Assembly: GCA_029250345.1 (NCBI GenBank)
Contig: JAQXFL010000117.1
Span: 1-25,486 of the forward strand
DNA from: Candidatus Poseidoniaceae archaeon
Lineage (GTDB): Archaea; Thermoplasmatota; Poseidoniia; Poseidoniales; Poseidoniaceae
Length of the DNA: 25,486 bases
Direction of reading: 5' to 3'
Positions 6,648-15,137 of the stretch are shown piece after piece. The stretch's first letter is position 1; the number at the start of each line of letters is the position of its first letter. The position numbers were made by a program, and so were the translations under genes. Under the pieces are notes generated by a model. That model searched no databases. It was given only the letters and a program-made list of their open reading frames with translations, and was not told the origin of the DNA.

Positions 6648-7826
6648 ATGACTGATAATACAGAACTAATCGGTGGACTGAGTGCAACTCAATCCGAAGA
6701 CGGAGTTTGGCGTAACTCTCAAGGAGTCGCTTTACCAGTGAGCGCCAGTGATTTAGAACGCCACGAGTATTGCCCGCTTTCATGGTCGCTGTCCCGAGAA
6801 GGAAATTCTGGACAGGGGGAAGCCATCGCCGCCGGAATCAAAAGGCACGCAGAAATCCACTCCCAAATGAAAGATTTCAAAGACGTTCAAACTCAGATGC
6901 GTCGGTCGGTCACCATCTGGACCTGGTGGTTCTCAGTCATCATTGCATTATCGATTGATGCTGTAGCATTCAATTACATTGACGACGTAGTCACGCCAAT
7001 CTACATGGCGAGATATCTGGCCTTGTGGAGCGTAACGACATTGATTGTAGGACTGATTGCCATTTCGGTTCCATGGCGCTCCTGGATTGGAATCAATGAA
7101 ACTGTACCTCGACAGAAAACAAAATTCTTGGAAGAACGCGATGATCTGAATCAATTCTGGGAACCGAAAGGATTCATTGGCGGCTGGTTCGAAGCAGGCA
7201 GAGTTGAAGCAAGTCTACTGTTCGGCTCGATTGTACTGGGCCTCCACGCAATTGCCCTTGCAGCAGCCGATAACCGTGAACAGGCAACTTTCATTCTGTT
7301 CATCACGGCGATGACTTGGACATTAGCAGCATCATGGCAACTTCAGCGTGTATTGCTTTCAGACAGCACACTTCAATCGATGAAAAAGGATATTGATCTT
7401 GAGGAGGATGTAGAAATTGCCTATTCGGATAACGATGTCGACTCAAACCTCCTCAGCGATGAAAAACTGGGACTCCGCGGCAGACCCGACCAAATTGTCA
7501 TCGTCGATGGCGAGTTTATTCCGGTCGAACAGAAAACGGGTAAAGTGCCGAAAAACCCGCACTCAAGCCACCGAATGCAGCTCCTTGCTTACCTGCATTT
7601 AGTCGAAAAAAGTACCAACAAAAGTTCACCCTATGGTGTGTTGCGATATGGGAGCGAGAACTTGCACCAGATACCGTGGACTGATAGCGCAAAGAACGAA
7701 CTTTACGATGCAGTGTTTGAAATTCAAAGGCTCATGGTCGAAGGCGGTGCAGCGCGTAACCACGAGCGCCCTGGCAAGTGTCGTAATTGTTCTCGGCGCT
7801 ATGCTTGCAACGATTCGCTTGTATGA
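6648..7826 (+). CDS. Cas4/RecB-like Fe-S nuclease with four inserted membrane helices
   Basis: A 392-residue protein that combines a Cas4-type PD-(D/E)XK nuclease with a membrane segment. Cas4 signatures are: C42 (in E-Y-C-P), a histidine near 67, G-R-P-D with D281, a V-E-Q-K motif with E294 and K296, then H-R-M-Q-L-L-A-Y with Q311, and a C-terminal C378-x2-C381-x5-C387. C42 plus the three C-terminal cysteines match the four ligands of the Cas4/AddB 4Fe-4S cluster. Between the first cysteine region and the nuclease core are four hydrophobic helices at about 88-110, 121-143, 188-206 and 212-232. An even number of helices places both ends in the cytoplasm, and loop charges fit the positive-inside rule. 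No cas genes or CRISPR repeats are nearby, so a CRISPR role is unsupported. DNA end processing at the membrane is a guess. Confidence 0.8.
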   Translation: MTDNTELIGGLSATQSEDGVWRNSQGVALPVSASDLERHEYCPLSWSLSREGNSGQGEAIAAGIKRHAEIHSQMKDFKDVQTQMRRSVTIWTWWFSVIIALSIDAVAFNYIDDVVTPIYMARYLALWSVTTLIVGLIAISVPWRSWIGINETVPRQKTKFLEERDDLNQFWEPKGFIGGWFEAGRVEASLLFGSIVLGLHAIALAAADNREQATFILFITAMTWTLAASWQLQRVLLSDSTLQSMKKDIDLEEDVEIAYSDNDVDSNLLSDEKLGLRGRPDQIVIVDGEFIPVEQKTGKVPKNPHSSHRMQLLAYLHLVEKSTNKSSPYGVLRYGSENLHQIPWTDSAKNELYDAVFEIQRLMVEGGAARNHERPGKCRNCSRRYACNDSLV

Positions 7827-7827
7827 A

Positions 7828-8385
7828 TCACTCACATGTGTCTTCCATTGGATACATCAAACAGGTTCTCTTGATGTTGACGTCGACTTGGAAATTGTCT
7901 TGCAGAGCGGTGTTTTGCAATCCTCCACCACGCGCGTTAATCTCCAGTCGCCAATTTCCTGTTTCAAAGGTAGTCGTACCTTCCTCCATAGTAAGCGGGT
8001 CGGTCGAAGCCCCGAGGTCTTTACACACATCAATTGACCAAGCCAGATTATTGGACGGGGTATACAACTCGGCACGTACATAGCGAGTAAAACTCTCGAA
8101 GCATCCAATATCTTCTGTCCCGGTGATCTGCACTTTCCTGTAAATTGAAATTTCGCTGACGGAGTCATCGATTGGAATGAACGTCGTATTGGTGTATGCT
8201 TCCCATTCAAACAGATTGTTGAACACCTTGATTTCTATGTAGCTGTCTGTTTTTGTTTCTAAGACCGGAGCATCTCTTCGGTCTTCCAACCACTCTCTCG
8301 ATTGGAGAAGCCCTAAACATCCGGAGAATGAACAGAGAAAGAGGGTCATGACCAATAGAAGTGGTACACTCCAGTTGCTCTTCAT
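7828..8385 (-). CDS. Small secreted lipoprotein-like protein, unknown function
   Basis: A 185-residue protein with a signal peptide: a lysine at residue 2, a hydrophobic core at about 7-20, and a lipobox-like F-S-G-C ending at C23, suggesting lipid attachment outside the membrane. The mature part is probably beta-rich and contains four further cysteines (one in D-I-G-C-F, one in I-D-V-C-K, two in the last 15 residues), which could form two disulfides. I recognise no family. The ATG at 8385 has an AT-rich element (8407-8418) about 28 bases upstream on its strand, which would suit a leaderless transcript. It ends one base from the stop of the convergent nuclease gene. Confidence 0.7.
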   Translation of the reverse strand: MKSNWSVPLLLVMTLFLCSFSGCLGLLQSREWLEDRRDAPVLETKTDSYIEIKVFNNLFEWEAYTNTTFIPIDDSVSEISIYRKVQITGTEDIGCFESFTRYVRAELYTPSNNLAWSIDVCKDLGASTDPLTMEEGTTTFETGNWRLEINARGGGLQNTALQDNFQVDVNIKRTCLMYPMEDTCE

Positions 8386-8406
8386 GTATCATGCTAAGAG
8401 CGCCCC

Positions 8407-8418
8407 CATATCAATTCA
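8407..8418 (-). promoter_or_regulatory. Possible TATA element for the lipoprotein-like gene
   Basis: On the minus strand GAATTGATATGG is centred about 28 bases before ATG 8385, the spacing expected for a leaderless archaeal transcript. A 7-base inverted repeat, GTATCAT (8386-8392) and ATGATAC (8427-8433), brackets it. The rest of the 146-base gap 8386-8531 shows nothing I can name. Confidence 0.35.
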
Positions 8419-8531
8419 ATGTCGGAATGATACGAGGGTTTGAAGCCTAATAGATGCAGCAATGGCTGTCCGAATGACGCTTGTGGTTGCCGAGCACCTG
8501 CGATGACGAACCCTATGAAAGCCGACGGACA

Positions 8532-11360
8532 TCACTCAAACTTAGCGCCGCAGGTTCCACATTCAGTAGCCTCTACGGGCAAGTCAGCGCCGCACGCACC
8601 GCACTCTGCCACATCGGACTTCACTTCTTCAGCAGCCTTACGACGAGCCCCTCTTCTTCGGGCTGGTTTCTCGGCCTTTGGAGTCAAGTCGTCAATCTTT
8701 GAAAGCGGTTTTTCGTCGTCAATGACTGTGAAATCTGACGTAGTTTCTGAGACTTCGTTCCCAGCAAATGCTGAATCGGACAGTTGCATGCCAACGTTAA
8801 CTTTGTCGCCCGGCATGATTCCATCTTCCCCAGTAATCTCATACAATCGGCCTCGGATATCTGCATCGCTTGCAGAGAGGTCTTTTCCATCGTCCTTGTG
8901 GGCAATAATCTCGCCCTTCGAAGCCAAAATGGCATCGATATCGTTCGTACTTTCGCTGAGGTCTTTCATGCTCTTGAGCGTGGTCGTAACCGTGTTTTCG
9001 TACGCTTCCAGTTCTTCTTCGGTCATGTCTTCACGCAGAATTTCGTCAGCGTTTCGGCGATCGTAAGCGGCTTCCACCTCTGCCTCAGCAGATACGATGT
9101 TTTCGTCCCATTCGAACTCGAGTTCTTCTTCATCGAAACCAAACTCTTTCACCGTTTGAGCAAAGTCCTCTGTTCCAGTAACGATAGCGTCTTCGTCAAT
9201 TTCGACAGGTAAAGCTACAATTTCTTTGGCCGCGCGTTCCTTTCGTTCACGCTTTTCAAAGTACGACGAGACATCTTGTTCTGCACCGCAATAGACACAG
9301 TTATCGAGCAAATCAGGAATTGATTCGCCACATTCACTGCAATCGTGAAATTGCTTTCTTGCCTTCTTAAGATTGAATGAACAGTGTGGGCATCGGTCTT
9401 CATCACCCTCAAGTTCACCGTCGCATGCTGGACAGTACTCGAAAATGTCACGTTCAACTTCCTCCTCTGATTCGCGGGTCAAGAACACTGAAATCGCAAG
9501 AATTGCAATGAGAATAACGGCAACGAAACCGATGAGCGTGAACGTCCCAAGTTCAGAATTAGAGTTCATATCGTCAATCTCTTCCCCGCTAAGTACCGTA
9601 GTAAAGGTTCGAGTGAAGGTGTTCGATATCGTTGAGTCAGAGGGCACCAATCGCACGACAGTCGACGGGGCTACAGCGGTAAAATCACACGCTAGTGTAA
9701 CCTTGTCACCGAGGTTTACAACTTCTGCATTGAGCGTGCTGATGATTTCATCATCACCATCTACACAATCGTAGGTCAGCGAACCAGTAGCAGTACTGGT
9801 CAAATCGATGGTAAGGGAATAGTCAATTCCTTGCGTCATCGGGAGAGTGAATGCCGAGCCTTCTGAATCGGTCACTTCAAGTGTTGAGAGAGCCCAGTTA
9901 AGACGTAATTCTGCTTCGACGGAGACAATGCCAGTCGCGACGCTGTTCAAAGGGTTTGAATCCCAACTGTTGGAAGATGCGACCCATTGAGCCTCGAAAG
10001 CAGCCTGGTGTGCACCAATTGCAGTGGTAAGTTCAACAACCCATGTGTAATCTTGACCAGAATCGAGGTAGATAATTGGAGAGGTTTCAGTCGTGCCTTC
10101 CCATGTGTAGTGCAATCGACCAGAAACCCGGATATCACCGGTATTGACCATACTTACACGCCATTCAATCGAATCACCAGAGTTCACCGACGGAGATGAA
10201 GCTATAGCGTTCGCATCAACAAAAACGTCCGGCACTTCAAACTTTGAGAGGGTGCTTGAAAGTTCATCGTTATCTGTTGACTCTTGTGTAAAAGCTGCAT
10301 TCGAGAACGGGTCAATCTTGGCCGTGATGGTGTGCATACCAGCCGGTAGGCCATCGAGCTCAGCTGCGGTAAGGGTGTGACTCCACATTGACTCAGCGTA
10401 TCCAGTTCCGCTCAACGACACGCTGAATGGCGCAGTAGTCACCAATTGACCGGTTAGACTTGAAATCTGAAGCCACATTGGCACATCCGATACGCCCGTT
10501 CCGTTGGTTCGACCGAGTTTTCCTGAAACCACCCAGGGGCCTTGTAGAGCACCTTCTGCAATATCTACGGTAAGTTCTCCAACGTGGAATACATCCATTC
10601 GAGTATCAACGGCGAACTGAACCTCGACCACCTTGTTGAATTCAGATGATTCCTCGACTGCATCTTGGTAATCTGGAGTGAGATAGAGTGTGTGTGAGCC
10701 ACTTTCTGGAGCTGTAAATGTTGTGTTTACCCACTCGGTTGCCCCGGCTGCAAGTGGCGGAGTTGCAAGGTCCAAGTCGCCTGCACCGGGCAAGTCGATG
10801 TGAAGGGTGCTTGCGACTGCAGGTTCACTGCCCACATTTCGGACAAGTGAAGAAAGTATGACTGTGTCGCCGGAGAAAATTCCAGTTGATGGCGTGAGTT
10901 CAGTTTGCGTCACCTTGAGGTTCGGAAGCCCGGTGACTGTAAAATCAATGTAGAATTCTGCAACTGTTCCAGAGCCCCGAGGATGTTCGAAGGTGATATG
11001 GACCTCATGATCGCCTTCAGTGAGTCCATTCCAAACTGCTGAAACCGGCGCAGAAGTGTCCGTATCGATGTCCACTGTCGCCTTTTTGATGAGTTGATCC
11101 GAAGAGATGAAATCACGATAAAAGGAGTATTCGACATCTGTTGCATAGTTACCGCTGTTGTACAATTGCAGGTTAATCGTGACTGAACCGCCTGCAACAG
11201 GATTGGCCGGTTGAAGGGCCACCGTACTCGGACTTGCCTGAATTGAACCGCTTTGCTCCGCTGATGCAGGCATCGGAACCGATGCGATACAGAGGAGAAG
11301 TATTGCCAATATCGGCTTCCACGCGCTTGCCATGTAGGTAATCGACAACCTGCGGAGCAC
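8532..11360 (-). CDS. CARDB-like ectodomain protein with one TM helix and cytoplasmic zinc ribbons
   Basis: A 942-residue membrane protein. A signal peptide (to about residue 34, A-S-A cut) leads to several extracellular beta-sandwich domains. The one at about 147-250 is CARDB-like, ending in the typical D-A-V-E-E-S-S-E-F-N-K pattern; others lie at about 40-145, 265-375, 377-480 and 485-590. A single membrane helix spans about 605-627. The C-terminal 310 residues should be cytoplasmic and begin with two zinc ribbons (C643, C646, C657, C660 and C674, C677, C688, C691). A long acidic linker follows, then a basic patch (R-R-R-G-A-R-R-K) and a last ribbon (C920, C923, C934, C937). The start is GTG 11360 with a possible alternative ATG 11333, which also gives a signal peptide. 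Function is unknown; the layout suggests a receptor or surface-to-cytoplasm scaffold. Confidence 0.8.
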   Translation of the reverse strand: MLRRLSITYMASAWKPILAILLLCIASVPMPASAEQSGSIQASPSTVALQPANPVAGGSVTINLQLYNSGNYATDVEYSFYRDFISSDQLIKKATVDIDTDTSAPVSAVWNGLTEGDHEVHITFEHPRGSGTVAEFYIDFTVTGLPNLKVTQTELTPSTGIFSGDTVILSSLVRNVGSEPAVASTLHIDLPGAGDLDLATPPLAAGATEWVNTTFTAPESGSHTLYLTPDYQDAVEESSEFNKVVEVQFAVDTRMDVFHVGELTVDIAEGALQGPWVVSGKLGRTNGTGVSDVPMWLQISSLTGQLVTTAPFSVSLSGTGYAESMWSHTLTAAELDGLPAGMHTITAKIDPFSNAAFTQESTDNDELSSTLSKFEVPDVFVDANAIASSPSVNSGDSIEWRVSMVNTGDIRVSGRLHYTWEGTTETSPIIYLDSGQDYTWVVELTTAIGAHQAAFEAQWVASSNSWDSNPLNSVATGIVSVEAELRLNWALSTLEVTDSEGSAFTLPMTQGIDYSLTIDLTSTATGSLTYDCVDGDDEIISTLNAEVVNLGDKVTLACDFTAVAPSTVVRLVPSDSTISNTFTRTFTTVLSGEEIDDMNSNSELGTFTLIGFVAVILIAILAISVFLTRESEEEVERDIFEYCPACDGELEGDEDRCPHCSFNLKKARKQFHDCSECGESIPDLLDNCVYCGAEQDVSSYFEKRERKERAAKEIVALPVEIDEDAIVTGTEDFAQTVKEFGFDEEELEFEWDENIVSAEAEVEAAYDRRNADEILREDMTEEELEAYENTVTTTLKSMKDLSESTNDIDAILASKGEIIAHKDDGKDLSASDADIRGRLYEITGEDGIMPGDKVNVGMQLSDSAFAGNEVSETTSDFTVIDDEKPLSKIDDLTPKAEKPARRRGARRKAAEEVKSDVAECGACGADLPVEATECGTCGAKFE

Positions 11361-11525
11361 TTGAACCCATCTCTACGAGCCATGAAAAAAACCACTTCAA
11401 GGGTAAGATTCGTCTGTCCCGTAGGAGTGATGCACGACTGATAAGAAAAAGACAGAACTCATTTGACGAGAAAACGACTCATATCAAGGGGAGCATTCAA
11501 GGATAACCGCACCCGTCACAGTATC
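11361..11525. other. Divergent intergenic region between two surface-protein genes
   Basis: This 165-base stretch holds no convincing gene. It contains A-rich runs (around 11384-11390 and 11442-11450) that could belong to the opposed promoters. I cannot assign a definite TATA box to either gene. Confidence 0.4.
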
Positions 11526-13331
11526 ATGGGAAGGAGTTGGCCGAGTGTGGTTCTCGTCGTGCTTCTTCTTTTCTTGAGTACAACTCCTGCGGTTCATCTG
11601 GAACTCGACGATTCGAAAACCAACTTTTTCACCAACTCAGACCTCACATTGGCGTTCTCAAACGGTCCGACTCAAAACCAGGATGTAACTGGACTGCTCA
11701 GCCTGTCGTTTTCGATGAGTGGTGAGGCCAATGTATCATCCCTTCTCATTGAGCTATCCAGTGATGGAAACAGTTGGACGACGGTCACCAACCTCACAAC
11801 TACGCCATGGCTGACCTACTTTGACTCAACCAGTTACACCAACGGATCTTACACCCTGCGTGCAACAGCATGGGATGATGATGTCAACGAATCAGTAGTT
11901 GCAACATCAGGCACTTTCAACATCGTCAATCAGGTTCCAGTAATCACGATTTTCACTGCTCTCAACGCTGCTGCAGGAACCGGATCTTCGGCTTCTGACA
12001 GAGCATGGTTTAGTATCGCAACGGACGGAACATTGGCCTATCGTTGGGGCGCAAGTGATGACGACCTCAGCTATGCAACAATCACCAACGTACCTGGTCC
12101 TGGAGCACCGTCAAACGACGGACCTGGAAACCTAGCCTATGGGTGGGATTGGAGCAGCGGCGCTATGGCGGAAGGAACGTGGAACTCTCGACTCACCGTT
12201 TACGACAGTTCGAGTCTATCGGCAACCAAGACAATGTTTGTCGGTATAGACCGAACAGGGCCTACGCTTTCATCGGTCACGGTCGGAGACGGCTCAAACT
12301 GGCAAAAATCAACCGATGTCACCTTGAGTGGCCTCATCAACAATGCCGACGACGGCCAAGGCAGTGGTGTAGCATCCGCAGAATACTCATTGGACGGTGT
12401 GGTATGGAATGCTACGACTTCCGATTCCATTCAACTTAGCCTCGCAGAAGGCAACCACACCGTTTCAGTTCGCTCGATTGACAGAGTCGGCAATATTGGT
12501 GCCACAACGCTGGTCGAAGTCCGTATCGATGACACGCTCCCCTTGTCAATTGGATGGACCGTCGATGAGTTAACCACAAGCCGTATTGGTCCAGCAAATG
12601 TTCAATTCAATGCCGTAGACGACGGCTCAGGAATTGATTCCTCGAACTCATACATCCAATTCGGATTCGACTCGAACGGTGTTGGGCAAACTCCCGACCT
12701 CTCCGGTAACTGGTTGCAAATGAGTTCTCCCGGACTCACCGGTTCGATCGGGCTTGCAAGTTGGGCAACAAAATCGCGCCAATACTTGATGTTCCGAGCG
12801 GTTGTAGTGGACAATGCTGGAAATGAATACACATCCAATCCAAGCGCTTACCAAATTCTGCCAGGCCTTGATTTGTACTGGAACGCAACAGAGACCAACC
12901 TCGACCGACAGATTGTCAGACCGGGAGAGGCGGATGGTAACGTTACCATCACGAGCCTGCTGGAAAGCAACCAAGATTACGGTGGCAGCGTCGTTGTACG
13001 GCTCGAATCAGCGCCGGCCGACCGAACCTCAACCGTTTCATGGACGGTTATGGAATCACGAACCTTGGAAACCAACACGCTTGAGGATCGTGAAGAATTA
13101 CTGATTTGGAACTACACAGTTCCCAAAACTGGACAGTTCGATCTACGCTTAGTCATCGACTACGTCAACGTCATCGATGAGTACGACGAAGGCAACAACT
13201 ACAACCACATGGTGGTAACTGGTGCTTCGATCGGTTCACCGGGTTTAGTGCCGTCTTTTGCACCGTCAGTATTGCTCCTTCTTTTGGCTGGTTTTGCAAT
13301 AAGTGTATTCCAACGCCGTACAAGAGATTGA
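11526..13331 (+). CDS. Secreted Ig-like repeat protein with C-terminal membrane anchor
   Basis: A 601-residue secreted protein. The signal peptide runs from M-G-R-S-W-P through a V-V-L-L-L-F-L-S core. The body consists of Ig/CARDB-type beta-sandwich repeats rich in Ser, Thr, Asn and Asp, with D-R-T-G-P and D-D-T-L-P linkers between domains and aromatic-plus-GNxG patterns (D-R-V-G-N-I-G; D-N-A-G-N-E-Y). The last domain ends in a CARDB-like D-E-Y-D-E-G-N-N-Y-N-H. The tail is P-S-F-A-P-S, a hydrophobic helix, then Q-R-R-T-R-D, which resembles an archaeosortase-type sorting signal or a simple C-terminal anchor. Numerous N-x-S/T sites could be glycosylated. The start is ATG 11526 (an in-frame TTG at 11463 would put 21 polar residues before the signal peptide). 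It is divergent from the CARDB/zinc-ribbon gene, so the two may be co-regulated surface proteins. Confidence 0.75.
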   Translation: MGRSWPSVVLVVLLLFLSTTPAVHLELDDSKTNFFTNSDLTLAFSNGPTQNQDVTGLLSLSFSMSGEANVSSLLIELSSDGNSWTTVTNLTTTPWLTYFDSTSYTNGSYTLRATAWDDDVNESVVATSGTFNIVNQVPVITIFTALNAAAGTGSSASDRAWFSIATDGTLAYRWGASDDDLSYATITNVPGPGAPSNDGPGNLAYGWDWSSGAMAEGTWNSRLTVYDSSSLSATKTMFVGIDRTGPTLSSVTVGDGSNWQKSTDVTLSGLINNADDGQGSGVASAEYSLDGVVWNATTSDSIQLSLAEGNHTVSVRSIDRVGNIGATTLVEVRIDDTLPLSIGWTVDELTTSRIGPANVQFNAVDDGSGIDSSNSYIQFGFDSNGVGQTPDLSGNWLQMSSPGLTGSIGLASWATKSRQYLMFRAVVVDNAGNEYTSNPSAYQILPGLDLYWNATETNLDRQIVRPGEADGNVTITSLLESNQDYGGSVVVRLESAPADRTSTVSWTVMESRTLETNTLEDREELLIWNYTVPKTGQFDLRLVIDYVNVIDEYDEGNNYNHMVVTGASIGSPGLVPSFAPSVLLLLLAGFAISVFQRRTRD

Positions 13332-13356
13332 AAAGAGGTCGGCTGTAGGAATAGCC

Positions 13357-14103
13357 ATGCGCCAACCTTTGCCTCGTGTTCCGATGAACCGCGTTGCGGT
13401 CCTTATTGGTTCGAAAGGAGCGACTGCAAAGTCCCTTCGAAACGCATCAGGATGTAAGGAATTCAACATCGATTCTGAAACCGGTGATGTTGAAGTTGTT
13501 TGGGGAGAACCTGGCACCTATGACCCTGTCAAGGCAATGAAATTTCCAAACGTTATCAAGGCCATCGGCAGAGGTATGGCTCCGAAAGCAGCAATCCAGT
13601 TGCTTGAAGACAACCACTTTTTCGAACTTGTCGATATCCGTAAATTCGTTGGTAAAAGATCGAACCAACAGCGAAGAATACGCGGGCGAATCATTGGAAG
13701 CCAAGGTAAAATCCGCAAACTCATCGAGGGATTAACCGACACCCAAATCACCATTTACAATTCGACGGTTGTGTTGGTTGGAGAAGAAGAGGGGCTATCA
13801 GCAGCCCGACAAGCTGTCGAAATGATTGCAGGTGGAGCAGAACACGGCACCGTACTCAACTTCCTCGAGCGTGACCGAAGACGCTCTCGAATCGTAAACC
13901 GCCAACTTGACAGCATCGAAATTCGCGAAGACATAGCAGTACCCGCCACTGGATTTGAAGGACTTGTACCTGGATTGTCTGACCTTTCTGAACGCCGTAA
14001 CCGACGTATGCGTGCGGCCCAAGTTGACCCTGAAGACGATGAAGCTGTCATCGAAATGATGGAACTTGCCGAAGATGAAGAAGTCAGTTGGGGCGAAGAG
14101 TGA
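13357..14103 (+). CDS. Archaeal two-KH-domain RNA-binding protein (Dim2/Pno1-like)
   Basis: A 248-residue protein with two KH domains, each with the G-x-x-G loop: G18-S-K-G21 in V-L-I-G-S-K-G, and G114-S-Q-G117 in R-I-I-G-S-Q-G-K-I-R-K. The layout matches the conserved archaeal relatives of eukaryotic Pno1/Dim2, which bind the 3' end region of small-subunit rRNA during 40S/30S maturation and, in archaea, also bind aIF2. A very acidic C-terminal tail follows a basic R-R-N-R-R-M-R stretch. ATG 13357 is preferred because TAGGA lies 8 bases upstream; a GTG at 13303 would overlap the previous gene. The stop codon directly abuts that of the convergent rio1 gene. The association with rio1 and aIF1A is a known archaeal neighbourhood, although the orientation here is unusual. 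Confidence 0.9.
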   Translation: MRQPLPRVPMNRVAVLIGSKGATAKSLRNASGCKEFNIDSETGDVEVVWGEPGTYDPVKAMKFPNVIKAIGRGMAPKAAIQLLEDNHFFELVDIRKFVGKRSNQQRRIRGRIIGSQGKIRKLIEGLTDTQITIYNSTVVLVGEEEGLSAARQAVEMIAGGAEHGTVLNFLERDRRRSRIVNRQLDSIEIREDIAVPATGFEGLVPGLSDLSERRNRRMRAAQVDPEDDEAVIEMMELAEDEEVSWGEE

Positions 14104-15111
14104 TTATTCCTCTTCAGAAAACATCTGCTGCTGTACGTGATCGAGGTTCATGTTGAGGACCTCAAACATTGCTTCAGCAAGTTCCATTTTAATTCCGTTC
14201 TTCTTCCCCCACTCGACTAAACGAGTGACATCACGGACGAGGAACTCCTGCGCTTTCGGGTGGGTTTGAATGACCGCCTGACCAACATCGATGACCATGG
14301 CTCTTCCGTCATGCCAGAGAATGTTGTACGGTGAAAAATCGCCGTGGACCAAGCTTGCTTTTTGCCAGCAAATCGCCAAAAATTCCAACAAGTCTTGGAA
14401 AACGCCTTCAGGGTCATCGACTTTAACTTCACGAAGTTTAGGCGAAGCCGAGACATTGGTCCCTACATATTCCATCACGAGGACGTTCTTGTGTATGCCA
14501 AGCGGGCGAGGAACATTCAATCCCCAGCGTGAAAGCCGTGACAAATTGCGATGCTCCTTTCGAACCCAGATGTCAACGAGATCACGGTGACGGCGGCGAA
14601 GGCCACCAAATCTGCGGTCACCTTCGATGTACTGAATTAGATTCTTGAAAACGGCATTTGAGGTATGGAAAATCTTCACTGCCACGACTTTGCCGTCAAT
14701 GTCTGTAGCGTGGAACACGTGAGCTTCCTTACCTCGAGCGATTGGAAAGTCGAGGGTATCAATCGTACCTGCCTTCATCAATTTATACAGAGACATGAGC
14801 GTCATTCTGTCAAATACTTGGTCGAATACTCGTCGGTCAACCCAATCGTATGTCCCCGTGCCTAACGCACCTTGAATCTTGGATTCTATGTCACGAAACA
14901 TTCGCTTGTAGCGGTCTTCCTTCATCCAGTTGAAAGCACCGGACTTTGCCTCAAGGTTGCTGAGGAAGTGGTCTTGTTCGCTCTTAGCGTAGTCCTCATC
15001 CATGCCTTGTTCAGAAGAGTTTTTCTTCCGAGGTTGCTTATTTTGGCGACGACGTTTACGCTGGCGTTTGTTGGAACCCAACTCGTCTTCCCAGTCGTTT
15101 CCTTTCGCCAT
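14104..15111 (-). CDS. rio1: RIO1-family serine protein kinase/ATPase
   Basis: A 335-residue atypical kinase of the RIO1 family, which acts as an ATPase in late small-subunit ribosome maturation. Kinase landmarks numbered from ATG 15111: a nucleotide loop I-A-R-G-K-E-A-H-V-F (about 124-133), A-V-K-I-F with the lysine K146, the catalytic V-H-G-D-F-S-P-Y-N-I-L with D258 and N263, and the metal-binding V-I-D-V-G-Q-A-V with D275, the aspartate phosphorylated in RIO family enzymes. The family usually has Ser or Gly at the fourth position. A Lys/Arg/Gln-rich N-terminal extension (about 12-32) could bind RNA. ATG 15111 has GGGTGG a few bases upstream; a TTG at 15141 would overlap the aIF1A stop. It follows aIF1A by 26 bases and is probably cotranscribed with it. 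Confidence 0.95.
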   Translation of the reverse strand: MAKGNDWEDELGSNKRQRKRRRQNKQPRKKNSSEQGMDEDYAKSEQDHFLSNLEAKSGAFNWMKEDRYKRMFRDIESKIQGALGTGTYDWVDRRVFDQVFDRMTLMSLYKLMKAGTIDTLDFPIARGKEAHVFHATDIDGKVVAVKIFHTSNAVFKNLIQYIEGDRRFGGLRRRHRDLVDIWVRKEHRNLSRLSRWGLNVPRPLGIHKNVLVMEYVGTNVSASPKLREVKVDDPEGVFQDLLEFLAICWQKASLVHGDFSPYNILWHDGRAMVIDVGQAVIQTHPKAQEFLVRDVTRLVEWGKKNGIKMELAEAMFEVLNMNLDHVQQQMFSEEE

Positions 15112-15137
15112 TTGCCCACCCAGGGTCTTGCACCAGT

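Noticed and set aside
6648..7826. CRISPR adaptation role for the Cas4-like gene
   Set aside because: No cas1/cas2 genes and no repeat array are visible; Cas4-like proteins also occur outside CRISPR loci.
8440..9066. 208-residue plus-strand reading frame
   Set aside because: It lies almost wholly antisense to the conserved zinc-ribbon and acidic region of the CARDB-like protein and resembles no protein family.
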